Translations under genes and position numbers: made by a program
Shown: in pieces, positions 10,350 to 19,747 of the stretch
Layout of the letters: each line of letters starts with the position of its first letter
How positions within the stretch are numbered: position 1 is the stretch's first letter
DNA from: Oscillospiraceae bacterium
GTDB lineage: Bacteria; Bacillota; Clostridia; Oscillospirales; Ruminococcaceae
Length of the DNA: 64,000 nucleotides
Assembly (NCBI GenBank): GCA_022508885.1
Contig: JAFLUG010000003.1
Coordinates: 1 to 64,000 of the forward strand
Direction of reading: 5' to 3'
The notes under the pieces: generated by a model
What the model was told of the DNA's origin: nothing
The model's input: only the letters and a program-made list of their open reading frames with translations
Database searches by the model: none

Positions 10350-11165
10350 ATGGAGAATATAGCAGAGCTTGTTAAGGCAAGAAGGAGCGTACGCACGTTT
10401 GACGCAAGAGAATTAAGCGAGGAGGATATAAAAAAGCTGTCCGATTTTTTCGGACAGGCGGAAAATCCATATAACATTCCTGTGGAATTCAGACTGCTTG
10501 ACGCGAAAAAACAGCAATTAAAATGCCCCGTGGTAAGCGGAGCAAGTCTTTATGTCGGCGTAAAGGCGCCGCGCGTTCCGAATGCCGAGGTTGCTGTAGG
10601 GTATTCGTTTGAAGTGTTGGTCTTATACGCGCAGTCTGTCGGTATAGGAACGGTATTGATCGGCGGAACGATGGACCGCGCCGCTTTTGAGCGCGCGATG
10701 GAGCTTGGTGAAAACGAAATGATGCCGTGTATAAGCCCGCTTGGTTATACGGCGAAAAAGATGTCCGTCAGGGAAAGCATGATGCGAAAGGCTGTCAAAG
10801 CTGACCGCAGGGAGCCGTTTGAAGCGCTGTTCTTTGACGGCTCGTTTGACATTCCGCTTACAAAAGAAAAGGCGGGAAAGCTCTTCGCTCCGCTTGAAGC
10901 GGTTCGTCTCGCGCCTTCCGCGGTGAACAAACAGCCGTGGCGCGTTGTTGCGGATAAAGACGCCGTTCATTTTTATCTTAACCACAGCAGGGGCTTTACA
11001 AGTGAAAGCGCGGGAGATATGCAGAAAATAGATATTGGCATAGCCATGTGTCACTTCGCTCTTTCGGCAAAAGAAAACGGTTTGAATGTCCGTTTTGTCA
11101 CCGAAAAGCCCGATATTTCAACAAAGCCCGATATCGAATATATAATGACGGTCGGGATAGATTAG
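10350..11165 (+). CDS. Nitroreductase family protein (apparent fused two-half architecture)
   Basis: N-terminal ARRSVRTFDARELS and later LAPSAVNKQPWRVV motif; IDIGIAMCHFALSA. Confidence 0.82.
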   Translation: MENIAELVKARRSVRTFDARELSEEDIKKLSDFFGQAENPYNIPVEFRLLDAKKQQLKCPVVSGASLYVGVKAPRVPNAEVAVGYSFEVLVLYAQSVGIGTVLIGGTMDRAAFERAMELGENEMMPCISPLGYTAKKMSVRESMMRKAVKADRREPFEALFFDGSFDIPLTKEKAGKLFAPLEAVRLAPSAVNKQPWRVVADKDAVHFYLNHSRGFTSESAGDMQKIDIGIAMCHFALSAKENGLNVRFVTEKPDISTKPDIEYIMTVGID

Positions 11166-11183
11166 TTTGCTGTAACAAAAAAC

Positions 11184-11210
11184 GCGCGCTCGGAAATCAT
11201 CCGGGCGCGC
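11184..11210. terminator. Hairpin terminator between convergent genes
   Basis: GCGCGCTCGG...CCGGGCGCGC with preceding A-run. Confidence 0.6.
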
Positions 11211-11248
11211 TGTAATATAGAATATCACTACTAAACGTTAGCTGAAAA

Positions 11249-12631
11249 CTACTGCTGCATACTGCGGACAATTTCGTCCATGCGCTTCGCGTCCTCTGCA
11301 ACCGTCTCCGCGATTTTTGCGCTTTCAACAGAGGTCTTCGAGTTGTCAGCTACAACTTGAGTTATTTGCTGCATTCTCTGCTCGACAGATGCGGTTGATT
11401 CCGCCTGACGCCTTGAATAGTCCGTGATAAGCTCCGCGTGGGCGGCGCTCTCCTCTGAAACGGCGATAACCGCGTTCATTGACTCAAGAACCTCGTCTGC
11501 AATACTTCCGCCGCGCTCCACTGCGTTTATCGACTTTTCAATAAGCTCGCGTGTGCTTTCGACAGCTTCGCTCGATTTTGACGCAAGATTTCTTACCTCG
11601 TCGGCTACTACCGCAAAGCCCTTGCCGGCGGCTCCCGCACGTGCCGCTTCAATTGAAGCGTTAAGCGCGAGAATGTTTGTCTGAAAGGCAATGTCCTCAA
11701 TAGTATCTACCACGCCCCTTATCTGCTCGGACGAGCTTCTTATATCGTCCATTGCCTGAGCCATTCCGTGCATGGTTTCGTTGCTTTGTCTCAGCATTTC
11801 GGCGCTCTTTTTAACACTGCTTGCCGCCTCCTGGGACTCTTTGAGGCTGTCCGCGGTCTGCTCGGATATATTGGCTATATCTTGCGTGATATCGTCGATG
11901 GTCGCCTGCTGTTCTTCAGCAGACGAGCTCATATTTGACGCGACGTCGCGCATTTTTTCCGACGATTCGTTAAGCGCGGCTGAGATCTCAGCGATCTTAT
12001 CGACCATCTGCTGTCTGGATTCCGTAAGAGCCTGTGTTTCGTCCATCTGTGCCTGTACCCTGTCGAGAAGCCCGGCTGTCTCATCCTGAGCCGCCTGTAC
12101 ATCGTCAACGATCTTCATGCTGACATTGACAAGATAGAACAGCAAAAACGCCCCGACGTTCATTCCGATTATTCCCTTTATCGCCAGCGGGATCGACGCT
12201 CCGCTGTAAAAGAAATCGGATAAAAACAGCCCCACGATGCTTACAACGTCCATGATGACCCAGTGGACTATGAGCGTTTTTTTGTTGTAATAAATTGCGG
12301 AAATAACCATCGACGCCAGCATGAGCGGGAACATTCCGTGAACCTCGTGCTGGGGTATCGACATTGACAGGATCAAAACAAGCTGCGCCAGCGACAGTAT
12401 CGTGCCGCGTGTTACAACAGCGGTCGCCTTTTTCAGCCCGAAAACAACTCCTCCGATCACCGCGCCTCCGACGATTATCGCGATACCCATGATAATCGAC
12501 GTAGTGAAGATGTTCATAGCGCCGAATGCCACACATGATACCAGTATAAAAACCGTATGTATCAGCACTATTTTTTCGGTAAGAAACCGTTCCATTTTGT
12601 TCTTGGTCTTCATATAGTATAATTCTCCCAA
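11249..12631 (-). CDS. Methyl-accepting chemotaxis protein with multi-TM N-terminus, no evident extracytoplasmic sensor
   Basis: About six N-terminal hydrophobic segments then [35 protein letters not shown]; start may be MKTKNKM at 12613. Confidence 0.92.
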   Translation of the reverse strand: MGELYYMKTKNKMERFLTEKIVLIHTVFILVSCVAFGAMNIFTTSIIMGIAIIVGGAVIGGVVFGLKKATAVVTRGTILSLAQLVLILSMSIPQHEVHGMFPLMLASMVISAIYYNKKTLIVHWVIMDVVSIVGLFLSDFFYSGASIPLAIKGIIGMNVGAFLLFYLVNVSMKIVDDVQAAQDETAGLLDRVQAQMDETQALTESRQQMVDKIAEISAALNESSEKMRDVASNMSSSAEEQQATIDDITQDIANISEQTADSLKESQEAASSVKKSAEMLRQSNETMHGMAQAMDDIRSSSEQIRGVVDTIEDIAFQTNILALNASIEAARAGAAGKGFAVVADEVRNLASKSSEAVESTRELIEKSINAVERGGSIADEVLESMNAVIAVSEESAAHAELITDYSRRQAESTASVEQRMQQITQVVADNSKTSVESAKIAETVAEDAKRMDEIVRSMQQ

Positions 12632-12738
12632 TGATAAATTAGTTTTCCGATATCACCTCACATTCTAACATAAATGTTGTTTTTTGTCAATAAGACTTTT
12701 TCTAAAAACACTTCACACACTAAATTTTCATTTTCCAC

Positions 12739-12767
12739 TTGATTTTTCCCACAATATATGGTATAAT
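12739..12767 (+). promoter_or_regulatory. Sigma-A-type promoter for prmA
   Basis: TTGATT (12739-12744), 17 nt, TATAAT (12762-12767). Confidence 0.65.
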
Positions 12768-12799
12768 TAAAATGTATTATTGCACAGTGGGGTAGATTT

Positions 12800-13801
12800 A
12801 TGGACAGTTTCATTCAGATCGACATTTACACGTCGAGCGCGGCGGTTGACGGAATTTGTGCGAGGCTTACCGATTATGGAATTGACGGCTTTGCTGTCAG
12901 GGACAGCGCTGACTTCAGCGCCTTTTTGGAGGATAAAAACGCGAACTGGGATTATGTTGACGACAGCCTTATGGGGCTTGAGACGGTGGAGCCGTGCATT
13001 ACGGTTTACGTCCACGACAACGAGCAGGGCAGAGAACAGCTTACGCAGATAAAGCTGCTTGTTGACGAGCTTCGTTTGGAAAATACGGACGGCTTTTTCG
13101 GAAACCTTCGTGTTGAACTCAACAACGTCCGCGAGGAGGATTGGGCCAATAATTGGAAAAAGTATTACAAACCGTTTCGTATAGGAAAAAGCCTCGTCAT
13201 AAAGCCGTCTTGGGAGGATTACTCCGCGCTTGACGGTGACAGGATACTTGAAATTGACCCGGCTTCGACCTTCGGCACGGGACAGCATCATACAACAAAA
13301 ATGGTGATGGAGGTTCTCGAGGACGCTGTAAAGGGCGGAGCAAGAGTGCTCGATCTCGGCTGCGGAAGCGGTATTCTGTCAATTGCGGCGCTGCTTTTCG
13401 GGGCAAAAGAGGTTACCGTCTGCGATATATTCGAAAATGCGGTAAAGACCGCCTCTGAAAACATTGAGAAGAATCATTTCGATAAATCACACTACAACGC
13501 GTTTTGCGGAAATATTATCGAAAATGCCGGGCTTCGCGGAGAAATCGGAAGCGGATATGACATAGTCTGCGCGAATATCGTGGCGGATGTTATCATAGCC
13601 ATGAGCCCGCTGTTCGGCGGATTTTTGAAAAAGGACGGACGTCTCATCGTTTCGGGAATTATTGACGAGCGCTTTGACGAAGTTATTCGCGCTCTTGAGG
13701 AAAACGGCTTTGAGCCCGTTGTCAAAAAGAACGAAGAGGGCTGGAACTGCGCTGAATTGAAAATTCACTTAAAACAGGCAAAACGCATATACTGCCTTTA
13801 A
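12800..13801 (+). CDS. prmA: Ribosomal protein L11 methyltransferase
   Basis: DPASTFGTGQHHTT and DLGCGSGILSIAALLFGAKEVTVCDI motifs. Confidence 0.93.
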   Translation: MDSFIQIDIYTSSAAVDGICARLTDYGIDGFAVRDSADFSAFLEDKNANWDYVDDSLMGLETVEPCITVYVHDNEQGREQLTQIKLLVDELRLENTDGFFGNLRVELNNVREEDWANNWKKYYKPFRIGKSLVIKPSWEDYSALDGDRILEIDPASTFGTGQHHTTKMVMEVLEDAVKGGARVLDLGCGSGILSIAALLFGAKEVTVCDIFENAVKTASENIEKNHFDKSHYNAFCGNIIENAGLRGEIGSGYDIVCANIVADVIIAMSPLFGGFLKKDGRLIVSGIIDERFDEVIRALEENGFEPVVKKNEEGWNCAELKIHLKQAKRIYCL

Positions 13802-13813
13802 GGAGGCGGTTTT

Positions 13814-14095
13814 ATGGAGTTTTTGGGAGCGTTTGCGGTTATCTTTCTGCTTGTGTTTGCCGCGGCAATGCTGGCGTATCTGTTGTGGAACGCGCTGAGA
13901 AGCGGCTGTACCGAAAAGGTAGATGTTTATGTAAAGCCGTGTGAAAATCTTGAAAGCTTTATCATACACGCGAGCCGCGACGCTTTTATCGGCGAGATAT
14001 ACATAATATGCGGTGATGGTTGCGAGCAGGCAAAAAGACTTTCTGAAAAATACGCTAACGTAAAACTTACCGGAAAATCACGCAAAATGGAATGA
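13814..14095 (+). CDS. Small membrane-anchored hypothetical protein
   Basis: N-terminal TM; good RBS AAGGAGG; tightly packed between prmA and recD2-like gene. Confidence 0.65.
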   Translation: MEFLGAFAVIFLLVFAAAMLAYLLWNALRSGCTEKVDVYVKPCENLESFIIHASRDAFIGEIYIICGDGCEQAKRLSEKYANVKLTGKSRKME

Positions 14096-14101
14096 AGGAT
14101 A

Positions 14102-16327
14102 ATGGATATACACGAAAATCTGGTCTGCCTTTCGGGAAATGTCGAGGGCGTCGTTTATTATAACGAGGACAGCGGCTATATCGTGCTCGATCTGGACGTG
14201 GACGGCGAGCTCGTCGAGGCGGTCGGGATAATGGGCGACGTGCGCGAGGGCGAAAGCCTGACGATGTACGGCAAGTATGTAAATAACTCAAAATACGGAA
14301 GGCAGTTTTCCGTAGATATTTTTGAGCGCCGGCTTCCGACAGACCTTAAAATGCTGCAAAAATATCTCGCTTCCGGAATAATAAGCGGAGTAGGCGCGGT
14401 TTTAGCTAAGAAAATAGTCGACGCGTTCGGGGAAAAAACGGCTGATATTCTTGAAAACGACCCCGTTCAGCTTTCGTCGTTAAAGGGCGTTACACCCGAA
14501 AGGGCTCTGCTTATCGGAAAGGAATACCAGAGCATTTCGGGGATAAGAAAGGCCGTTACATATTTTTCAAAGTATTCGGTCTCATACGGTTTTATTTCAG
14601 CCGCGTGGAAAAAATACGGCGGCGACCTTATCCGCGCGGTAGAGGGAAATCCGTACTGTTTGTGCGGCTGGGGAATAGACCTGCCGTTTGCGGACGCGGA
14701 GAGGATCGCGGAAGACCTCGGCTTTCCGAAAAACAGCGAAGAGCGCGTATCCGCGGGTATTTTACAGGAGTTAAGAAAAGCGCTGAGCGACGGACACACC
14801 TGCGTTAAAGAAGCGCGGTTATGCGACAGAGTGACAACGTGGCTTCTGGTAAGCGGCGAACTGTACGCGTCGGCGCTTGAGTTTCTCTGCTCGGCTGAAG
14901 AGATCACACTGTATGATAACAACGGCGCAAAGTATGTTTTCCTTGCGGAGTATTTCCGCGCGGAAAATTTTATCTCGCGAAAGCTCTGCGAGATGATAAA
15001 ACGCTCTAAGGACAAAAACACCGACTTTTCGGAGGAGATAAGCGGCGTTTCATGGGAGTTCGGGATAGAGTACGACGAGGCTCAGCGCGCGGCGATAAAC
15101 GGCTGTATGAATAACCACGTTTTCATAATAACCGGCGGTCCGGGAACGGGAAAGACAACTACGCTTAATGCCGTAATAGAGCTTTGCAGGAAAAGAAAGC
15201 TGAATATAAAGCTCTGCGCACCTACGGGCAGGGCCGCAAAGAGGATTTCCGAGCTTACGGAGGCTCCAGCGCAGACGATACACAGACTGCTCGAGGCGGA
15301 CCTTTCCGCGGGAGAAAGCATGTTCCGCCGAAACGAGGACAACCCGCTTTCGTGCGATGTGCTTATTGTAGATGAAATGTCAATGGTCGATGTTTTGCTT
15401 TTCGCTTCGCTCTTAAGAGCGGTAAAAAGCTCTACAAGGCTTATTCTTGTCGGAGACAGCGACCAGCTTCCGTCCGTAAGCGCCGGAAATATCCTGAGAG
15501 ATCTGGTAAGCAGCGGCAGAGTTCCCAAAGCCGAGCTCGTCAAAATTTTCCGTCAGGCGGCGCAAAGCCTTATAGTTACAAACGCTCACGCGATAGTGAG
15601 AGGAGAGATGCCCGAGCTTAACGACCGAAAAAATGATTTCTTTTTTATGCCGAGCGAAAATGAGGAGCAGTCTGTGCGGCTGGTGTGCGACCTTTGCGCA
15701 GCGCGGCTTCCGAAAAGCTACAGTTATGACCCTATGGGAGATATACAGGTACTGTGCCTTTCGAGAATGGGTACGGTAGGGACGGCAAGGCTCAACTCCG
15801 AGCTTCAGAGAGCTCTTAATCCCGCTTCTTTGGAAAAAGGGGAAAAGGGGAACAAGCGTGAGATTAAGTTTATAAACACGCTGTTTCGCGAGGGCGACAA
15901 GATAATGCAGAACAGAAACGACTATGACGTCGAGTGGCGCAGAGGGAACGAAAAATCCCACGGCGTATATAACGGCGACATCGGCACGATAATCGAGGCG
16001 GACAGGCTTAACACAAGGCTTCTGATAGACTTTGACGGCAGAAGGGCGGTTTATGAGGGCGATATGCTCAAAAACATAGAGCACGCTTTTGCCATGACTG
16101 TTCACAAGAGTCAGGGCAGCGAATATCCCGCGGTGATAATCCCTCTCCCCAACGGCATGGAAAAGCTTTCGTACAGAAATCTTTTCTACACCGCCGTAAC
16201 GCGCGCGAAATCGACGCTTATCGTTATCGGAACGGAAAACAAGATACGCGCGATAGTTTCAAACGACCGCCGCGACGAAAGGACATCGTGCTTAAAGGCA
16301 ATGATCGAGGATAACATAGGAGAGTGA
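14102..16327 (+). CDS. recD2: ATP-dependent RecD2-like DNA helicase
   Basis: Walker A GGPGTGKTTTLNAV, DEMSMVD, VGDSDQLPSVSAGNIL, C-terminal HAFAMTVHKSQGSEYPAVI and YTAVTRAK. Confidence 0.93.
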   Translation: MDIHENLVCLSGNVEGVVYYNEDSGYIVLDLDVDGELVEAVGIMGDVREGESLTMYGKYVNNSKYGRQFSVDIFERRLPTDLKMLQKYLASGIISGVGAVLAKKIVDAFGEKTADILENDPVQLSSLKGVTPERALLIGKEYQSISGIRKAVTYFSKYSVSYGFISAAWKKYGGDLIRAVEGNPYCLCGWGIDLPFADAERIAEDLGFPKNSEERVSAGILQELRKALSDGHTCVKEARLCDRVTTWLLVSGELYASALEFLCSAEEITLYDNNGAKYVFLAEYFRAENFISRKLCEMIKRSKDKNTDFSEEISGVSWEFGIEYDEAQRAAINGCMNNHVFIITGGPGTGKTTTLNAVIELCRKRKLNIKLCAPTGRAAKRISELTEAPAQTIHRLLEADLSAGESMFRRNEDNPLSCDVLIVDEMSMVDVLLFASLLRAVKSSTRLILVGDSDQLPSVSAGNILRDLVSSGRVPKAELVKIFRQAAQSLIVTNAHAIVRGEMPELNDRKNDFFFMPSENEEQSVRLVCDLCAARLPKSYSYDPMGDIQVLCLSRMGTVGTARLNSELQRALNPASLEKGEKGNKREIKFINTLFREGDKIMQNRNDYDVEWRRGNEKSHGVYNGDIGTIIEADRLNTRLLIDFDGRRAVYEGDMLKNIEHAFAMTVHKSQGSEYPAVIIPLPNGMEKLSYRNLFYTAVTRAKSTLIVIGTENKIRAIVSNDRRDERTSCLKAMIEDNIGE

Positions 16328-16328
16328 A

Positions 16329-17042
16329 TTGAATAAACAAAAGACCTACGGGCTTTACCGAAAGATAGTTTCGGTCTTTTTTCCGAATATCTGTCCGTTT
16401 TGCGGCAGAGTTATCGGCGCGGATGAGTATTGGTGCAAAAGCTGCCCGGAGTTCCTCCCGTATATAAGAAAACCGCTTTTGCCGCCGGATAATATCGCAA
16501 GGTTTTACGCGTGCTGTTATTACACACAAAGGGCGAAATCGGCGGTTTATATGATGAAATTCGGCGGGTATGTCTATCCGTCCGACGCGTTCGCGAAGAT
16601 GATGAGCAAAATGCTTTCGGACGAGCTTAAAAACGCGGATATGCTCGTGCCTGTTCCGAGCAGTATTAAAAGTGTAACGGAGCGCGGCTTTGCTCCCGCG
16701 GAAATGATCGCGGGCAGAATATCGTGGCGGAGCCATATCCCGACGGTAAAGGCGCTCAAGGCATGCAGAGGAAAACTCGACCAGAAGGGATTAAGCGGAA
16801 AAATGCGCGTTGAAAACGCAAAGCACAGCTTTTATCCTGACGATAACATCGACATTTGCGGAAAAAGAGTCGTTCTTATTGACGACGTCTGCACTACGGG
16901 AAGCACCCTGTCCGCTTGTGCCGAGCTTTTGCTTGAAGCGGGAGCGAAAGAAGTGATAGGCGCGGTTTTCGCAAAGACGGTTGACTTTACGCACTTCAGG
17001 ATTATTCCGCGGGAAAAGTATTCTGTAAAAAAACGCGGTTGA
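16329..17042 (+). CDS. ComF family protein (phosphoribosyltransferase-like)
   Basis: N-terminal Cys pairs CPFCG/CKSC and PRPP motif RVVLIDDVCTTGSTL. Confidence 0.9.
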   Translation: MNKQKTYGLYRKIVSVFFPNICPFCGRVIGADEYWCKSCPEFLPYIRKPLLPPDNIARFYACCYYTQRAKSAVYMMKFGGYVYPSDAFAKMMSKMLSDELKNADMLVPVPSSIKSVTERGFAPAEMIAGRISWRSHIPTVKALKACRGKLDQKGLSGKMRVENAKHSFYPDDNIDICGKRVVLIDDVCTTGSTLSACAELLLEAGAKEVIGAVFAKTVDFTHFRIIPREKYSVKKRG

Positions 17043-17072
17043 TTTTTTCAGTAAATTGAGGTATAATATTTT

Positions 17073-18470
17073 ATGACGATAAGAATTTCTCCCGAGGAGA
17101 CCGCGCGTCAGCGGGCGTTTTCCGAAAGGGTGAGGGAAATATCCGAAAATCGCGAGTCCCTTCCGATAGCCCATGTACACACCTTCGGTTGTCAGCAGAA
17201 TGTAAGCGACGGCGAGAAGATAAAGGGTATGCTTCTGGAAATGGGCTACGGACTTTCGGAAAGCCCCGAGGGCGCGGACGTGGTTATTTTCAACACCTGC
17301 GCCGTGCGCGAAAACGCCGAGGACAGAGTTTTTGGAAATCTCGGAGCGCTAAAGCACAATAAGGCGAAAAATCCCGATATGATAATCGCGGTCTGCGGCT
17401 GTATGACCGAGCAGGAGCATATCGTAAGCAGAATAAAAAAGAGCTTTCCGCACGTCGATCTGGTTTTCGGAACAAACGCTCTGCATACCTTGCCCGAGTT
17501 GATTTTCGGTCAGCTTAGCGAAAAAAAGCGCGTGTTTTCCGTGCCGAAATCGGACGGAGTTATCGCTGAGGGACTTCCGATAAGACGCGAGAGCAAAATT
17601 TCCGCAAGCATTCCGATAATGTACGGCTGCAACAACTTTTGCAGCTATTGTATTGTGCCTTATGTCCGCGGAAGAGAGCGCTCGCGCGAAAAAGCGGATA
17701 TAATCGCCGAGGTGAAAAAGGCGGTCGAAGAAGGCGCGAAGGACTTGTGGCTGCTCGGACAGAACGTAAATTCATACGGAAAAGAACTCGGAACAAGCTT
17801 TTCGGAGCTGCTGCGGGAAATAAATGCCATAGACGGAGAATTCCGCATAAGCTATATGTCGAGTCACCCCAAGGACGCGACAAAGGAACTTATTGATACT
17901 ATCGCCGGGTGCGAAAAGGTGTCAAGGCATTTCCACCTGCCGGTTCAGAGCGGAAGCTCGCGTATACTGGAGCTTATGAACAGGCATTATACCAGAGAGC
18001 ATTATCTCGGTATCGTCGAATATATCCGCGAAAAGATACCCGACGCGGCGCTTACCTCGGATATCATTGTCGGCTTTCCCGGGGAGACCTATGAGGATTT
18101 CCGCGAAACGCTGTCGCTTTTGCGCGAAGTAAGATTCGACTCTCTTTATACGTTTATTTTCAGTCTCAGAAAAGGCACGAAAGCGGAGAAAATGCCCGAC
18201 CCTGTTTCCGAGGAGGAAAAGGGAAAATGGTTTCGCGAGCTGCTTTGCGTTCAGGCGGAAATAGGCAGGGATATGTACCAAAAATACGTCGGCAAGACCC
18301 TGCGCGTGTTATGCGAGGGACGTGGCAGAAGCAATCCCGAAATGCTGACGGGTAAAACTCCGCAGGGCGTTATTGTTGATTTTTACGGCGGAGATGAGCT
18401 ATTGGGGCAGTTCGTTGATATTCGGATAGAACAGGCGTTCGAGTGGATGCTTGTGGGAAAAATAGTTTAA
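17073..18470 (+). CDS. miaB: tRNA-2-methylthio-N6-dimethylallyladenosine synthase
   Basis: TFGCQQNVSDGEKIKG, radical SAM CNNFCSYCIVPYVRGRERSR, C-terminal TRAM region. Confidence 0.95.
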   Translation: MTIRISPEETARQRAFSERVREISENRESLPIAHVHTFGCQQNVSDGEKIKGMLLEMGYGLSESPEGADVVIFNTCAVRENAEDRVFGNLGALKHNKAKNPDMIIAVCGCMTEQEHIVSRIKKSFPHVDLVFGTNALHTLPELIFGQLSEKKRVFSVPKSDGVIAEGLPIRRESKISASIPIMYGCNNFCSYCIVPYVRGRERSREKADIIAEVKKAVEEGAKDLWLLGQNVNSYGKELGTSFSELLREINAIDGEFRISYMSSHPKDATKELIDTIAGCEKVSRHFHLPVQSGSSRILELMNRHYTREHYLGIVEYIREKIPDAALTSDIIVGFPGETYEDFRETLSLLREVRFDSLYTFIFSLRKGTKAEKMPDPVSEEEKGKWFRELLCVQAEIGRDMYQKYVGKTLRVLCEGRGRSNPEMLTGKTPQGVIVDFYGGDELLGQFVDIRIEQAFEWMLVGKIV

Positions 18471-18489
18471 AAAGAAAAGGAGAAGCATT

Positions 18490-18903
18490 ATGACAGTTAT
18501 CGAAGCGGCAAGAGCACTCGGAAAGGTAGTTCAGGCGGACGAGCGCTATATCGCCTACGCAAAGGCGAAAGAGGCTAACGACAAGGACGAGGAACTTCAG
18601 AACCTCATCGGCGAGTTTAACCTTATCCGTCAGAATGTCGCGCTTGAAAGCGAAAAGGAAGAAGCCGACGCGGAAAAGGTAAAGGAGCTCACCGTAAAAA
18701 TGCAGTCGGCGTACGAAAAGGTAATGACCAACGAAAACATGGCGCTGTTTACGGTAGCCAAGCAGGGCATGGACAAGCTTATGAGCGAGATAAACACTAT
18801 CCTCACTTATTCCGTCGAGGGAATGGACCCCGAGACCTGTCCTTCCGCTCCGCCTTCTGCCGAATGCTCGGGAAGCTGCTCGGGCTGTAAGGGCTGCGGC
18901 TGA
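18490..18903 (+). CDS. YlbF family regulator
   Basis: AARALGKVVQADERYIAYAKAKEANDKDEELQNLIGEFN typical YlbF/YmcA helix pattern; C-terminal Cys-rich tail CSGSCSGCKGCG. Confidence 0.83.
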   Translation: MTVIEAARALGKVVQADERYIAYAKAKEANDKDEELQNLIGEFNLIRQNVALESEKEEADAEKVKELTVKMQSAYEKVMTNENMALFTVAKQGMDKLMSEINTILTYSVEGMDPETCPSAPPSAECSGSCSGCKGCG

Positions 18904-18918
18904 TTTAAGAATACTTTT

Positions 18919-18958
18919 TCGGGAATTATCGGGTTTCCGTGGGTTCGATAATTCCCGA
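18919..18958 (+). terminator. Terminator hairpin after ylbF-like gene
   Basis: TCGGGAATTATCG...CGATAATTCCCGA. Confidence 0.6.
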
Positions 18959-18981
18959 GTCTGTTTAAACAAGTAAACGGA

Positions 18982-19632
18982 GTGAAAGTTATGGACAAGC
19001 TGTTAAGTGCGTCGGAATACGGGATATGCCTGTTTTCTTTTGAGGTATTGCAGGACTTTCTTAAAACCAACAAAAAAAGGTCAAAAAAGCTTCTTCACCT
19101 CTTTCAGAAGGACAAAAAGCTGTACTTGAAATCGCAGGAGGAAGGAATCTGGTTTCCGATGGCGGGGATAAACTTTTTTGAGTATGTCATAAAGGTTGAC
19201 GGGTTTGACGAGCCTTTCGGTGATGAGTGGGAGCAGAAATTAGAGTATTCGGGCTTTAACCTTGAGATAAAAAACGGACTGTGGATATCGGGTTTTGGCT
19301 CGCTGTTTGAGTTCAAGTCCGAGCAATACGGTGGCGAGGAAGGCTCCTACGCGGTGAAAACGCCTTTTGGTGATATAATGTATTACTACAACAAAAACGA
19401 GGTGTACCGCAAGTCTCTTAAAGGAAAAATAAGCCATACCGATTACAGATACGACATTCCCGACGGAAAATATCTGCTTTCGGTAAAGGGCTATGTGCGC
19501 GGGGAAAAGAAGAATTATACATACGGAAACTGCGGTTTTTTCTTTTCGCTCACAAAAGTCGACGCCTTTGACGGTTTTAAAAATCCGCGGGAAGACGAAG
19601 AGTTTGATTTCAATGTGGGAAGTATAGAATAA
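18982..19632 (+). CDS. Hypothetical protein
   Basis: 216-aa ORF between ylbF-like gene and mutS; no family recognised. Confidence 0.65.
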   Translation: MKVMDKLLSASEYGICLFSFEVLQDFLKTNKKRSKKLLHLFQKDKKLYLKSQEEGIWFPMAGINFFEYVIKVDGFDEPFGDEWEQKLEYSGFNLEIKNGLWISGFGSLFEFKSEQYGGEEGSYAVKTPFGDIMYYYNKNEVYRKSLKGKISHTDYRYDIPDGKYLLSVKGYVRGEKKNYTYGNCGFFFSLTKVDAFDGFKNPREDEEFDFNVGSIE

Positions 19633-19747
19633 CAAAATCACGGTTTGGCGGCAAACGAAGCGTAGCGGAGTTATGAGCGTTTTGCCCGAAGGGCATAATG
19701 CGGTCAAGTCATGAATTGTGAAATTCTATTTTAAGAGGTCAGTAAGA

